Made by a program: the position numbers and the translations under genes. Positions 7,222-14,245 of a stretch of DNA of 14,442 nucleotides are shown here, piece by piece; positions within the stretch are counted from its first letter, which is position 1, and each line of letters starts with the position of its first letter. Source of the stretch: Bryobacteraceae bacterium (GTDB lineage Bacteria > Acidobacteriota > Terriglobia > Bryobacterales > Bryobacteraceae). A model generated the notes under the pieces. The model searched no databases. It was not told where the DNA came from and worked only from the letters and a program-made list of their open reading frames with translations. Location: NCBI GenBank assembly GCA_030039005.1, contig JASHQT010000089.1:1-14442 (forward strand), in the 5' to 3' direction.

Positions 7222-9117
7222 CTACGGCAGCGCGAACGCCACCAGCGAATCACCGGCATCCACCAGCACGTACTGCTTGCCGTTCTGGCCCATATACGTG
7301 ATCGGGTTGGCGTTGGCGTTCTGGGGCACCTTCACCTCCCAAAGCAGTTTCCCGGTCTTCGATTCGAAAGCGTGGAAGCGTGCGTCGTAGCTGGCGCCGA
7401 TGAACAGCAAGCCGCCCGCCGTGGCCACCGATCCACCTTTATTGAGGTTGCCGGTATTCATCACGCCCTTGGCTTCGAGCGCGTCCACCCGCCCGAAAGG
7501 AATGCGCCAGGCGATGTCGCCGGTGTTGTAGTTGACCGCGGTCAGCTCGCCCCAGGGCGGCGCCTCGCAGGGCCAGCCGGTGTTGGGATTGGAGAACGCG
7601 CCGACCGGGCGCTTCGCTCCCTCGACGTGAATTCCCGTGCGAATATATTCGTCGGTGCTCACATCCTCGCCCAGGCCGTCTTTTAGCAACGGAGGATTCT
7701 GGTCCTTCGGCCGAATCATGCGCCCGATGGCACCGTCGGCTTTGGTATTCAGGAAGAAATATCCCAGCGTTGGATCCACAGAGCCGCTGCCCCAATTGCC
7801 GCCGCCGTCCGGGCCCGGAAAAACCACGGTCGGCTTCAGGCCCACCGGCGTGAACGGGCCGTCGTTGCGCGCGCCGCCTTCGGCGTCCCACAGCGCCTCG
7901 CAGAACTTTTGTTGTTCGGGCGTGACCTTTGCTAATTCGTCGCGCGTGATGCTGAGACGCGTCAAAGGCGGCGGCTTCATGGGAAAAGGCTGTGTGGGCG
8001 AATACCATTCGCCCGGAGTGTCGCCCTTGGGAACCGGCCGCTCTTCCACCGGATAGATCGGTTTGCCAGTGCGGCGGTCCAGAATAAACACGAGGCCAGT
8101 CTTGCCGGTTTGAATCACCGCGGGAATGCGCTGCCCGTTGTGGACTACATCCACCAATGTCGGCGTGGCGGGAGTGTCGTAATCCCAAATGTCGTGATGG
8201 ATGGTCTGGAAATACCATTTCAGTTTGCCCGTGGCGGCGTCGAGGGCCACCAGCGAATTGCCGAACAAATCGTTTCCCGGCCGGTCGCCGCCGTAGAGAT
8301 CGTAGGAGGGCGAATCGAAGGTCATGTACAGCGTTCCGGTTTGCTCGTCGATGCTAGATGTGGTCCAGGCGTTCACGCCCGAACGCTCCTTCCAGCCGTC
8401 ATTCAACCACGTCTCGTGGCCTTTCTCGCCCGGCTGCGGCACCGAATGAAATGTCCACACCAGTTTTCCCGTTCGAACATCCCAAGCGCGAGCGTCGCCC
8501 CGCGCGCCCAATCCCGGACTGTCTTGTGTATGCGAGCCGGTGATCGCCAGGTTCTTGTAAATCACCGGCGCGCCCGATAGCCCGTAGTGCACGTCGTGAA
8601 AGCGGCCCATCATGCCGGTCTTAAGATCGACCGCGCCGTTTTGCCCAAAACCGGAAACAGCCTTCCCTGTTTTAGCGTTCACAGCCAGCAGAAAGCCGTC
8701 GCCTGTGCCAAAGAGAATTTCCGGCGGATTCGCCGCATCGCCCGGCCAATAGGCCAGACCGCGCGGCGGCCGCGCCCGGTGCTGGTGCATGAACGTCCAG
8801 ATCACTTTCCCGGTTTCCGGCTGCAACGCCACCAGGCTCTGATAGGCCGTCACCGCGTACAGAACGTCGTTCACCACCAGCGGCGTGACTTGCGCCGAGA
8901 GCCTGGTTTTGGCGCTTCCCTGTGGCCGCGTGTCGAATATCCAGGCTTGAGCCAGTTTCGTAACGTTTTGAGTATTGATCTGATCGAGCGTGGAATAGCG
9001 GGTATTTCCCGCGTCGCCTCCGTAGGCTGGCCAATTCGTTTGGGCTTGCAATTGGGAAAAGCCTCCCACCTGGGAAAACGCACTACACAAGAAAATGAAA
9101 ATAGTCGCGTATCGCAT
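7222..9117 (-). CDS. PQQ-dependent (glucose dehydrogenase-like) periplasmic quinoprotein
   Basis: Predicted periplasmic dehydrogenase that would oxidise a sugar or alcohol with pyrroloquinoline quinone and pass electrons to the respiratory chain. An N-terminal signal peptide (about 1-26, to QLQAQ) leads into an eight-bladed propeller with repeated TGK-hydrophobic-W blade motifs (for example TGKLVWTF 216-223, TGKLKWYF 296-303, TGKLLWEV 588-595). Family landmarks are NWPAYGGDAGNTRYS (28-42), HHDIWDYDTPATP (307-319), whose aspartates align with the catalytic region of glucose dehydrogenases, DRRTGKPIYPVEERPVP (347-363), and GGGNWGSGSVDP (438-449). It lacks the membrane-anchor helices of E. coli Gcd and has no CXXCH haem motif. 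The 631 residues suit the soluble family. The ATG at 9117 has no Shine-Dalgarno; TTTAAT lies five bases upstream. Substrate cannot be told from sequence, and no PQQ biosynthesis genes are nearby. Confidence 0.9.
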   Translation of the reverse strand: MRYATIFIFLCSAFSQVGGFSQLQAQTNWPAYGGDAGNTRYSTLDQINTQNVTKLAQAWIFDTRPQGSAKTRLSAQVTPLVVNDVLYAVTAYQSLVALQPETGKVIWTFMHQHRARPPRGLAYWPGDAANPPEILFGTGDGFLLAVNAKTGKAVSGFGQNGAVDLKTGMMGRFHDVHYGLSGAPVIYKNLAITGSHTQDSPGLGARGDARAWDVRTGKLVWTFHSVPQPGEKGHETWLNDGWKERSGVNAWTTSSIDEQTGTLYMTFDSPSYDLYGGDRPGNDLFGNSLVALDAATGKLKWYFQTIHHDIWDYDTPATPTLVDVVHNGQRIPAVIQTGKTGLVFILDRRTGKPIYPVEERPVPKGDTPGEWYSPTQPFPMKPPPLTRLSITRDELAKVTPEQQKFCEALWDAEGGARNDGPFTPVGLKPTVVFPGPDGGGNWGSGSVDPTLGYFFLNTKADGAIGRMIRPKDQNPPLLKDGLGEDVSTDEYIRTGIHVEGAKRPVGAFSNPNTGWPCEAPPWGELTAVNYNTGDIAWRIPFGRVDALEAKGVMNTGNLNKGGSVATAGGLLFIGASYDARFHAFESKTGKLLWEVKVPQNANANPITYMGQNGKQYVLVDAGDSLVAFALP

Positions 9118-9122
9118 GCCGC

Positions 9123-9128
9123 ATTAAA
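9123..9128 (-). promoter_or_regulatory. -10-like TTTAAT just upstream of the PQQ dehydrogenase start
   Basis: TTTAAT (minus strand, 9128 to 9123) matches the -10 consensus at five of six positions and ends five bases before the ATG at 9117. If used, the transcript would have almost no leader. No -35 box is clear. Confidence 0.3.
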
Positions 9129-9143
9129 CTTTATCACGGGCAG

Positions 9144-9173
9144 TTAAGTGGCGAGTAACGTGAAACGTATCGT
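9144..9173 (+). promoter_or_regulatory. Weak promoter candidate for the beta-barrel gene
   Basis: TATCGT (9168-9173) is a fair -10 box, with the poor -35 candidate TTAAGT (9144-9149) at an 18-bp spacer. It would give a leader of about 20 nt containing GAGG before the ATG at 9198. The match is weak and unsupported by other evidence. Confidence 0.22.
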
Positions 9174-9197
9174 TAACGAAGCCCGTCTACGAGGCAT

Positions 9198-9866
9198 ATG
9201 TCAATTGTTAAGTGGAGTCTCACTGGGGCAGCCGTCTTGATGTTTGGTGCCATGTTCGCCAACGCCCAGACCTCGTTCGATATCGATGTTGGATTCGGGA
9301 GCGCTTGGGATAGCGCGAATAGCGGCGGAATCGATAATGCAGCGTCGGCGAACGCATTCGGTTCGTGCGCTCCGAATTCCGGCGATCCCTACTGCGAGTC
9401 CCTGCCAAAGCTAGATGGTTTCTTTCTGGGCTTTGGGGGCGACCTGATGCTCTTCAAGCATTTGGGCGTGGGATTCGAGGCTAATTTCCAGCCTTCGCGG
9501 GATACTTACGGACCGCTCTCCTCGCGCCAGACATTCTACGATGCCAACGCGATCTATGCGCCGATCGTTAGCAAGCGCGCATCGTTCTTTGTCGAGGGCG
9601 GCATCGGAGGCGCACGCACCAGTTTCGCCTATACCGAGAGCGGTTGCGTGGGAACGGCGGTTTGCAGCACCACCACCGAACCGGTCGGAAATGCCGACCA
9701 TTTCCAGGTGCACGTGGGCGTGGGCGTACAACTTTTCGTGACCTCGCACATCTTCGTGAAGCCGGAATTCGATTATCACTGGGTTTCGGGATTCACCAAT
9801 CAGTTCGGCAGCGATTCGGTTCCGGAAGCGCTGGTCTGGGTGGGCTACAGCTTCGGCGAGCGCTAA
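9198..9866 (+). CDS. Outer-membrane beta-barrel protein
   Basis: A 222-residue exported protein with a textbook signal peptide (1-24, MSIVKW... to MFANAQ). Its sequence alternates hydrophobic and polar residues in short glycine- and aromatic-rich strands, as in small OmpA/OmpW-like barrels: FDIDVGFGSAWD, GFFLGFGGDLMLFKHLGVGFEAN, ASFFVEGGIGGARTSFAY, HFQVHVGVGVQLFVT, HIFVKPEFDYHW, and a last strand ALVWVGYSFGER. Four cysteines fall in two likely surface loops (GSCAPNSGDPYCES and SGCVGTAVCST), suggesting one disulfide per loop. The ATG follows GAGG with only a three-base gap. It is transcribed divergently from the PQQ dehydrogenase and ends nine bases from the converging TonB-C gene. The specific role, whether pore or adhesin, cannot be told. 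Confidence 0.8.
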   Translation: MSIVKWSLTGAAVLMFGAMFANAQTSFDIDVGFGSAWDSANSGGIDNAASANAFGSCAPNSGDPYCESLPKLDGFFLGFGGDLMLFKHLGVGFEANFQPSRDTYGPLSSRQTFYDANAIYAPIVSKRASFFVEGGIGGARTSFAYTESGCVGTAVCSTTTEPVGNADHFQVHVGVGVQLFVTSHIFVKPEFDYHWVSGFTNQFGSDSVPEALVWVGYSFGER

Positions 9867-9875
9867 TCGCCGCCG

Positions 9876-10259
9876 TTACATTTCGTGAAATTGAATCTGG
9901 ACGCTGACCCGGACGGCTACGGCTTTCCCGTTCTTCTGGGCCGGCGCGAAGCGCCACTCTTCGACCGCCTGCACCGCGCTTTGGTCCAGTTCTTTATCCA
10001 GCCCCTTCACCACGCGCGGGTCCTTCGGAAGGCCCTTCGAGGTGACCACCAGCGCGATGATCACTGAACCCACCGGGCGGACGCCGCGGTCGGTGGAGTA
10101 ATGCGGATTCACCTGCTTCACCACGCGCGGCGGGGTGATTCCGGGTCCGAGATCGTACACGGTCTCGTCATCGGATTGTGTGGGGGACTGTTCGGGGGAC
10201 TGCGCGATCGCGAGCAGCGCCGCGCAACAAAATACCACCCACACTCGCCACCAAACCAC
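9876..10259 (-). CDS. Secreted TonB C-terminal domain protein (short)
   Basis: Small protein with one N-terminal hydrophobic segment (WWRVWVVFCCAALLAIAQ) followed by a TonB C-terminal domain: PPRVVKQVNPHYSTDRG, GSVIIALVVTSKGLPKDPRVVKG, LDQSAVQAVEEWRFAPAQKNGKAVAV, ending VSVQIQFHEM. In classical TonB this domain contacts outer-membrane receptors. Here the proline-rich periplasm-spanning stretch is missing, leaving only about 20 residues between the hydrophobic segment and the domain, so it is unlikely to work as an energy transducer with ExbBD. I chose GTG at 10259 because GAGG lies five bases upstream; an in-frame TTG at 10292 would add 11 residues but has a poorer ribosome-binding site. The start gives about 127 residues. 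Confidence 0.85.
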   Translation of the reverse strand: MVWWRVWVVFCCAALLAIAQSPEQSPTQSDDETVYDLGPGITPPRVVKQVNPHYSTDRGVRPVGSVIIALVVTSKGLPKDPRVVKGLDKELDQSAVQAVEEWRFAPAQKNGKAVAVRVSVQIQFHEM

Positions 10260-10462
10260 CTGCGCCTCATTCCTGGCCGCCCCGACCCGCAAAAACCCGA
10301 CCTGTGAAAAGATTGGTCAACAGACGCGGCCCGCCGCTTAGCGGTTACATTCTTCTGGCCCTGCAAGGTCGCGCCGCGAGCGCCAACGTTTCTTTACACG
10401 TGTTCGAGGAACTTTGGGCAGCGGCCGGGTGAATTCAGATTGAAGGAGTTAACACCAAAGCA
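10260..10462. other. Divergent intergenic region with small inverted repeat
   Basis: This gap separates the TonB-C gene and the secreted-protein operon, which are transcribed away from each other, so it must carry both promoters. I see no convincing -35/-10 pair for either. A perfect 5-bp-arm inverted repeat, CCGCT-T-AGCGG (10334-10344), sits near the middle and could be an operator half-site pair, but it is short enough to arise by chance. Confidence 0.35.
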
Positions 10463-11182
10463 ATGAAATCCTGCTTCCTCATTTTGCTGGGCGTGGGCGC
10501 GGTAGCGCTGGCGCAACGGCCCTTTTTCGCGGGCGGTTCTCGCGGCCCGTTCGCGGGCAAGACCGTCACCGGCGAACCCTATTCCGCTACCGGTGTCACT
10601 ACGCGAATGCAGACGCTGAGTAACGGCAACAGCATCAACGAATCGAGCTGCGCGAAGCTATATCGCGACACCTCCGGCCGCACGCGCCGCGAAGAGACAC
10701 GCAATTCGGCCACGTGCAGCGCCACGCCCACGAGCATTTTCATCAGCGATCCGGTAGCCGGCATGGCCTACGCCATCAACCCGCAAAACAGCACCTATCG
10801 CGAGTTCACGATCAAAGCCCCATCCGCGGCTGCCACGGCTCAGGCTCGGACGCGGCCAGCCAATCCGAATGAGGTGGAGACGGCCTTGGGAACTCAGTTG
10901 GTCGCCGGAACGTCGCTCAGCGCGCAGGGGACGCAAACCGTCCGGACCATTCCGGCCGGCCAGTTCGGCAACGCACAGCCGATCACGATCACCTCGGTTC
11001 GCTGGTACTCGCCGGACCTGCAGATCGTCACGCAGAGCTCGCGCACCGACCCGCGCGAAGGAACGATCACTTACCAACTGAGCAACCTGTCGACGGCCGA
11101 GCCAGAGGAGTCCCTTTTCCAGCTCCCTTCCGGGTTAACATTACAGCAGGGGCGTCCGGCACACGTCCGGCCCGCGCCGTAA
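10463..11182 (+). CDS. Acidobacterial secreted hypothetical protein with RTRRE motif
   Basis: A 239-residue exported protein with a short signal peptide (1-18, MKSCFL... to VALAQ). It follows a pattern I associate with secreted hypothetical proteins of acidobacteria: a YSATGVTTRMQTLSNGN segment, then KLYRDTSGRTRREETR, then FISDPVAGMAYAINPQNSTYREF, and a closing ESLFQLPSGLTL. Two cysteines (SSCAKLY and SATCSAT) flank the RTRRE region and may pair. The middle (about 120-150) is alanine- and threonine-rich and probably a linker. No enzyme motif is visible. AAGGAG lies 14 bases before the ATG, which is longer than usual. The gene is followed after seven bases by another small secreted-protein gene, so the two form an operon. 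Function is unknown. Confidence 0.75.
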   Translation: MKSCFLILLGVGAVALAQRPFFAGGSRGPFAGKTVTGEPYSATGVTTRMQTLSNGNSINESSCAKLYRDTSGRTRREETRNSATCSATPTSIFISDPVAGMAYAINPQNSTYREFTIKAPSAAATAQARTRPANPNEVETALGTQLVAGTSLSAQGTQTVRTIPAGQFGNAQPITITSVRWYSPDLQIVTQSSRTDPREGTITYQLSNLSTAEPEESLFQLPSGLTLQQGRPAHVRPAP

Positions 11183-11189
11183 TGGAAGA

Positions 11190-11567
11190 ATGCTGAAACT
11201 GGTTCGAATTGCCGCGTTATCGGGAGCAATGTTGCCCGCGTTGCTCCCGGGCCAATACTATCCCCGGCACATTTACACCCCGGGCACGCCCAAGCCCGGG
11301 GCTTACAGCGTCGCGGGGTCGTTCCACGGCAAGCTCAAGGATCTGACGGGTAAGGAAATCACGATCCAGACAGAAGACGATCAGATTGTTTCAATCCACC
11401 GCTCGCACAAGACCAAGTTCTACAAGGGAACGGAGGAAATCAAGCCATCGGATATTGATCTCGAAACTCCCGTCACCGTGGATGCGAAGGAAGAGGTAGA
11501 CCTTTCCCTCACCGCGGTGAGCGTGACGGTAGATACGCCGAAGAAAAAGGACGAAGGCGAGAAATAG
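11190..11567 (+). CDS. Small secreted protein, DUF5666-like beta domain
   Basis: A 125-residue exported protein with a signal peptide (about 1-22, to LLPGQ). The mature part has the spacing of small beta-barrel domains such as DUF5666: AGSFHGKLKDLTGKEITIQTED, QIVSIHRSHKTKFYKGTEEIKPSDIDLETPVTVDA, then a lysine- and glutamate-rich tail. The match is by pattern only. The ATG follows the previous stop by seven bases, with GGAAGA almost touching it. A four-codon frame (ATG at 11182 to TGA at 11196) bridges the previous stop and this start, which suits termination-reinitiation coupling. The stop is six bases from the end of the converging HEPN-partner gene. Confidence 0.7.
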   Translation: MLKLVRIAALSGAMLPALLPGQYYPRHIYTPGTPKPGAYSVAGSFHGKLKDLTGKEITIQTEDDQIVSIHRSHKTKFYKGTEEIKPSDIDLETPVTVDAKEEVDLSLTAVSVTVDTPKKKDEGEK

Positions 11568-11573
11568 ACGCAG

Positions 11574-11957
11574 TCAGGAAATGCGGTAGACGTAGGCGTC
11601 CTCGAGGAAGCGATTTCCGATCGATTGCAGTCCCAGGCGCATGCCTTCGACACTTTTGGTCTTACCGAAGATTTTTCGAAGAGTTTTGATGAAGGGGTCG
11701 CTCATCCGAAGGATTAGCAGCGTCGGGGTCTCCTCCAAGCTAATACCCGCTACATCCAGCGCTTCGTGCATCAGGCCGAACGCCTTGCGGATGTCTAACT
11801 CGTCGAACTTGCGGGAGGAGACCGTGAAGCGCCAATCCTCGTATTCGGCCAAATACGTCCAAAGCGCTACTCTTATGTCAAGCCCAGCCTCATCGAGGCT
11901 TTGCAGTATCCTCCGCCCCATTTCAACGTCGATACCTACCAGTGCAGTTTTATCCAT
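11574..11957 (-). CDS. Unknown partner protein of HEPN gene (127 aa)
   Basis: I do not recognise a named family for this 127-residue soluble protein. It has no signal peptide, membrane segment or nucleotidyltransferase GSX10DXD motif, so it is not the usual MNT partner of HEPN proteins. The N-terminal part, DVEMGRRILQSLDEAGLDIR then VALWTYLAEYEDWRFTVSS, suggests an alpha/beta fold, and similar short proteins beside HEPN genes are familiar to me only as uncharacterised. The C-terminal half is basic (KTLRKIFGKTKS, 91-102). The ATG at 11957 lies inside the last codons of the HEPN gene (22-nt overlap, different frame), with no good Shine-Dalgarno, so it is probably translationally coupled. The GC content is lower than in its neighbours. 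It may be an antitoxin or regulator of the HEPN protein. Confidence 0.7.
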   Translation of the reverse strand: MDKTALVGIDVEMGRRILQSLDEAGLDIRVALWTYLAEYEDWRFTVSSRKFDELDIRKAFGLMHEALDVAGISLEETPTLLILRMSDPFIKTLRKIFGKTKSVEGMRLGLQSIGNRFLEDAYVYRIS

Positions 11958-12349
11958 CGGATCACGCCGTGATTTCTGTCCGCTACCGCGTCAATCAATT
12001 GTCGAGCCGCGCTTGCGTCATTGAAGCCATAGCGGCTTCGTTCAGACCACACGAACACAGTATCCCAGTTGTTACGAAAGATTGCATCCCGCCGGCCCTC
12101 TTGGTTGCGAACTTTGTCGAGCTGAGCGACCTTTAACAGTTCCTTAAGACTGTGCGTATGGCTGGCGTCAACTTTCTTCTTGTCTGGAAACTCGTGACGC
12201 TGCGTAGCTTTGGCGATACAGGCCTTCAGGGCGCACTCTACACTGTAGCCGGCCACGTAGCAGGCGCCGTCGCTCAGGCCCAACTTCTCAAGCGCTCGAG
12301 CTTCGCGCAGGCGGACTCGCGAAAGAACCTGTAATTCCTTGCGCGTCAC
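11936..12349 (-). CDS. HEPN domain-containing protein
   Basis: Small all-helical HEPN-domain protein of 137 residues. Many HEPN proteins are RNases acting as toxins or defence effectors; others are inactive scaffolds. Family features seen are the helix SDGACYVAGYSVECALKACIAKA (26-48) with the typical GY.vE.aLKA core, HTHSLKELL (64-72), WSERSRYGF (101-109), and the ending GVIRWIKLHW (128-137). An R-x4-H (R131 to H136) fits the HEPN nuclease pattern Rx4-6H, but it sits at the extreme C-terminus, so its catalytic meaning is uncertain. The GTG at 12349 is the only start after an in-frame stop and has no clear Shine-Dalgarno. It is the first gene of a two-gene unit and is divergent from mqnA with only 40 bp between them. 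Confidence 0.85.
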   Translation of the reverse strand: MTRKELQVLSRVRLREARALEKLGLSDGACYVAGYSVECALKACIAKATQRHEFPDKKKVDASHTHSLKELLKVAQLDKVRNQEGRRDAIFRNNWDTVFVWSERSRYGFNDASAARQLIDAVADRNHGVIRWIKLHW

Positions 12350-12377
12350 AGGGACATCGAAGCGAAGATTGGCCTGC

Positions 12378-12383
12378 TAGACT
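12378..12383 (+). promoter_or_regulatory. -10-like TAGACT upstream of mqnA
   Basis: TAGACT fits the TANNNT -10 pattern and ends six bases before the TTG start of mqnA, the same spacing as the TATAAT before the yhhQ-type gene. The expected transcription start falls on the start codon. No -35 box is evident in the 40-bp divergent gap. Confidence 0.35.
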
Positions 12384-12389
12384 AATCTC

Positions 12390-13211
12390 TTGACACCCGC
12401 TCCCAAACCTCGCGTCTCCGTCGTCAGCTATCTCAACACCGCGCCGCTGGTGTGGGGCATGGCGCACGGCGAACAGCGCGGCCTGTTCGATCTTTCGTTC
12501 GCCATCCCGGCCGAATGCGCCGATCGCCTCGAATCGGGCCTGGCCGACATCGGCATTGTTCCCGCAGTCGAGCTCAATCGTCAGAGGCTGGACATCATTC
12601 GCGGCGCCGGTATCGCCTGTCACGGCCCTGTGCGCAGCATTTTTCTGATCTCGAAGGTCCCCTACGACGAGATCCGGACGCTCGCCACCGATTCGACATC
12701 GCGCACCTCCGCCGCGCTCAGCCGCGTGATTTTGGCGCGCAAATACGGCGTCGAGCCGCAGGTTCGCTCGCAGGCGCCGCACCTGGGGGCCATGCTCGAA
12801 AACGCCGACGCCGCGCTGATCATCGGCGACGCCGCGCTGGTGCTCGACCCCGAAAAGCTTCCCTTTCGCGTGCTCGATCTCGGCGCCGAGTGGGTCCAAA
12901 TGACCGGACTGCCGATGGTGTTCGCCGTGTGGGCCGCGCGCGCGGGTTCCCCGGCCCAAGATCCTGCGCCATTTCTCGAATCCATGCGCTACGGCTTGGC
13001 GCACATTTCGGACATCGCGCGTTCCGAACACGCAAAAATTGGAGTCTCCGAAGAGCTGGCGCGATCCTATTTGCAAAACAACATCGTCTTCGAGCTGGGC
13101 GACCGCGAATACGCAGGGCTTGAGACTTTCTTACAATATGCTGCAGAGCTTCGCGCTCCTCTGGCAGACCCAAAGGAGCGCCCAGTGAAGGAGAAGCAGG
13201 TCTCGGTATGA
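12390..13211 (+). CDS. mqnA: Chorismate dehydratase MqnA
   Basis: First enzyme of the futalosine route to menaquinone; it dehydrates chorismate to 3-enolpyruvyl-benzoate in the cytoplasm. The 273 residues match family length and the periplasmic-binding-protein-like fold. Diagnostic segments are VSVVSYLNTAPLVWG (9-23), ESGLADIGIVPAVEL (48-62), GPVRSIFLIS (79-88), DSTSRTSAAL (101-110), ADAALIIGDAAL (139-150), and EWVQMTGLPMVFAVWAA (167-183). The start is TTG, with no Shine-Dalgarno but a -10-like TAGACT six bases upstream, so the message may be leaderless. The stop overlaps the ATG of mqnC as ATGA, so the two are translationally coupled. The last 15 residues are lysine-rich and probably disordered. 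Confidence 0.95.
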   Translation: MTPAPKPRVSVVSYLNTAPLVWGMAHGEQRGLFDLSFAIPAECADRLESGLADIGIVPAVELNRQRLDIIRGAGIACHGPVRSIFLISKVPYDEIRTLATDSTSRTSAALSRVILARKYGVEPQVRSQAPHLGAMLENADAALIIGDAALVLDPEKLPFRVLDLGAEWVQMTGLPMVFAVWAARAGSPAQDPAPFLESMRYGLAHISDIARSEHAKIGVSEELARSYLQNNIVFELGDREYAGLETFLQYAAELRAPLADPKERPVKEKQVSV

Positions 13212-14245
13212 TGACGCGCCAGGAAGCGATCGACCTATATAACAGCGACGATCTGATCGGCATCGGCATGGCGGCCGACGCGGTGCGCCGCAAGCTGCAC
13301 CCGCACGGCATCGTCAGCTACATCATCGATCGCAACATCAATTACACGAACTTTTGCACCGAATATTGCAGCTTCTGCGCCTTCTACCGGCCCATGGGCC
13401 ACCAGGAAGGCTACGTGCACTCCAAGGACGTGATCTTCGACAAGATCCAGGAGACTATCGACCTGGGCGGCACGGGCATCCTCATGCAGGGCGGTTTGCA
13501 TCCCGACCTCAAGATCGAATGGTATGAGGACCTGCTGCGCTCGATTAAAGACCGCTTCGGCGACAAAATCTGGAACCATTGTTTTTCGGCGCCCGAAATC
13601 GTCAATATCGCCGAAGTGAGCGGTTTGAGCTTGCGCGACACCATCGCGCGCCTGCGCGACGCGGGCCTGGAATCGATTCCCGGGGGCGGCGCTGAGATTC
13701 TGGATGATGACGTGCGGCGCAGGATCAGCCGGCTGAAATCGTCCGCGCAGGACTGGATCGACGTGCATCGCATCGCGCATTCGCTCGGAATGCGGACGAC
13801 GGCCACCATGATGTTCGGCACGGGCGAAACTATCGAGCAGCGCATGAATCACTTCGATATCGTGCGCCAGATTCAGGAAGACACCGGCGGCTTCACCGCG
13901 TTCATCCCCTGGTCCTTCCAGCGCGAATACACGTCGCTCGGCAAGTTCGTCAAGCAGGAAGCGACGGCGGTGGAGTATCTGAAGATGCTCGCGCTCTCGC
14001 GCCTGTATTTCGAAAACATCGAGAATATCCAGTCCTCCTGGGTGACGCCGGGACTGAAGACCTGCCAGTTGGGCTTGCGCTTCGGCGGCAACGATGTCGG
14101 CAGCATCATGATCGAAGAGAACGTCGTCTCGGCCGCTGGCACGCACAATCGCGCGACAGAAGAACAACTGCGCCGCTTGATTCGCGATGCCGGTTTCATT
14201 CCCAAGCAGCGCGACACGTTGTACCGGACGTATTTTCTGAACTAG
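13208..14245 (+). CDS. mqnC: Cyclic dehypoxanthinyl futalosine synthase MqnC (radical SAM)
   Basis: Radical SAM enzyme that cyclises dehypoxanthine futalosine in menaquinone biosynthesis. Residues 46-59 carry the [4Fe-4S]-binding CX3CX2C motif (FCTEYCSFC, cysteines 50, 54, 57). Further family marks are LGGTGILMQGGLHPDLKIEW (86-105), ESIPGGGAEIL (155-165), MMFGTGET (201-208), and FIPWSFQRE (232-240). The HPDLKIEWYE and PWSFQRE segments favour MqnC over the related MqnE. The 345 residues are the usual length. It starts at the ATG that overlaps the mqnA stop by four bases; a second ATG follows immediately at 13211. AGG lies seven bases upstream and AAGGAG fourteen. The other pathway genes (mqnB, mqnD, mqnE) are not in the window. 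The stop codon overlaps that of the converging gene. Confidence 0.96.
   Translation: MMTRQEAIDLYNSDDLIGIGMAADAVRRKLHPHGIVSYIIDRNINYTNFCTEYCSFCAFYRPMGHQEGYVHSKDVIFDKIQETIDLGGTGILMQGGLHPDLKIEWYEDLLRSIKDRFGDKIWNHCFSAPEIVNIAEVSGLSLRDTIARLRDAGLESIPGGGAEILDDDVRRRISRLKSSAQDWIDVHRIAHSLGMRTTATMMFGTGETIEQRMNHFDIVRQIQEDTGGFTAFIPWSFQREYTSLGKFVKQEATAVEYLKMLALSRLYFENIENIQSSWVTPGLKTCQLGLRFGGNDVGSIMIEENVVSAAGTHNRATEEQLRRLIRDAGFIPKQRDTLYRTYFLN

Noticed and set aside
7439..8218. 259-codon frame within the PQQ dehydrogenase gene on the same strand
   Set aside because: It is an alternative frame of a confidently identified gene, with an Arg/Gly/His-rich product and no start signal.
7222..9117. Quinohaemoprotein alcohol dehydrogenase
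   Set aside because: No CXXCH haem motif and no C-terminal cytochrome domain are present; the HHDIWDYD and ERPVP segments fit the glucose-dehydrogenase-like branch better.
11574..11957. MNT nucleotidyltransferase antitoxin paired with HEPN
   Set aside because: The GSX10DXD-type motif and other nucleotidyltransferase features are absent, so the partner is left unnamed.
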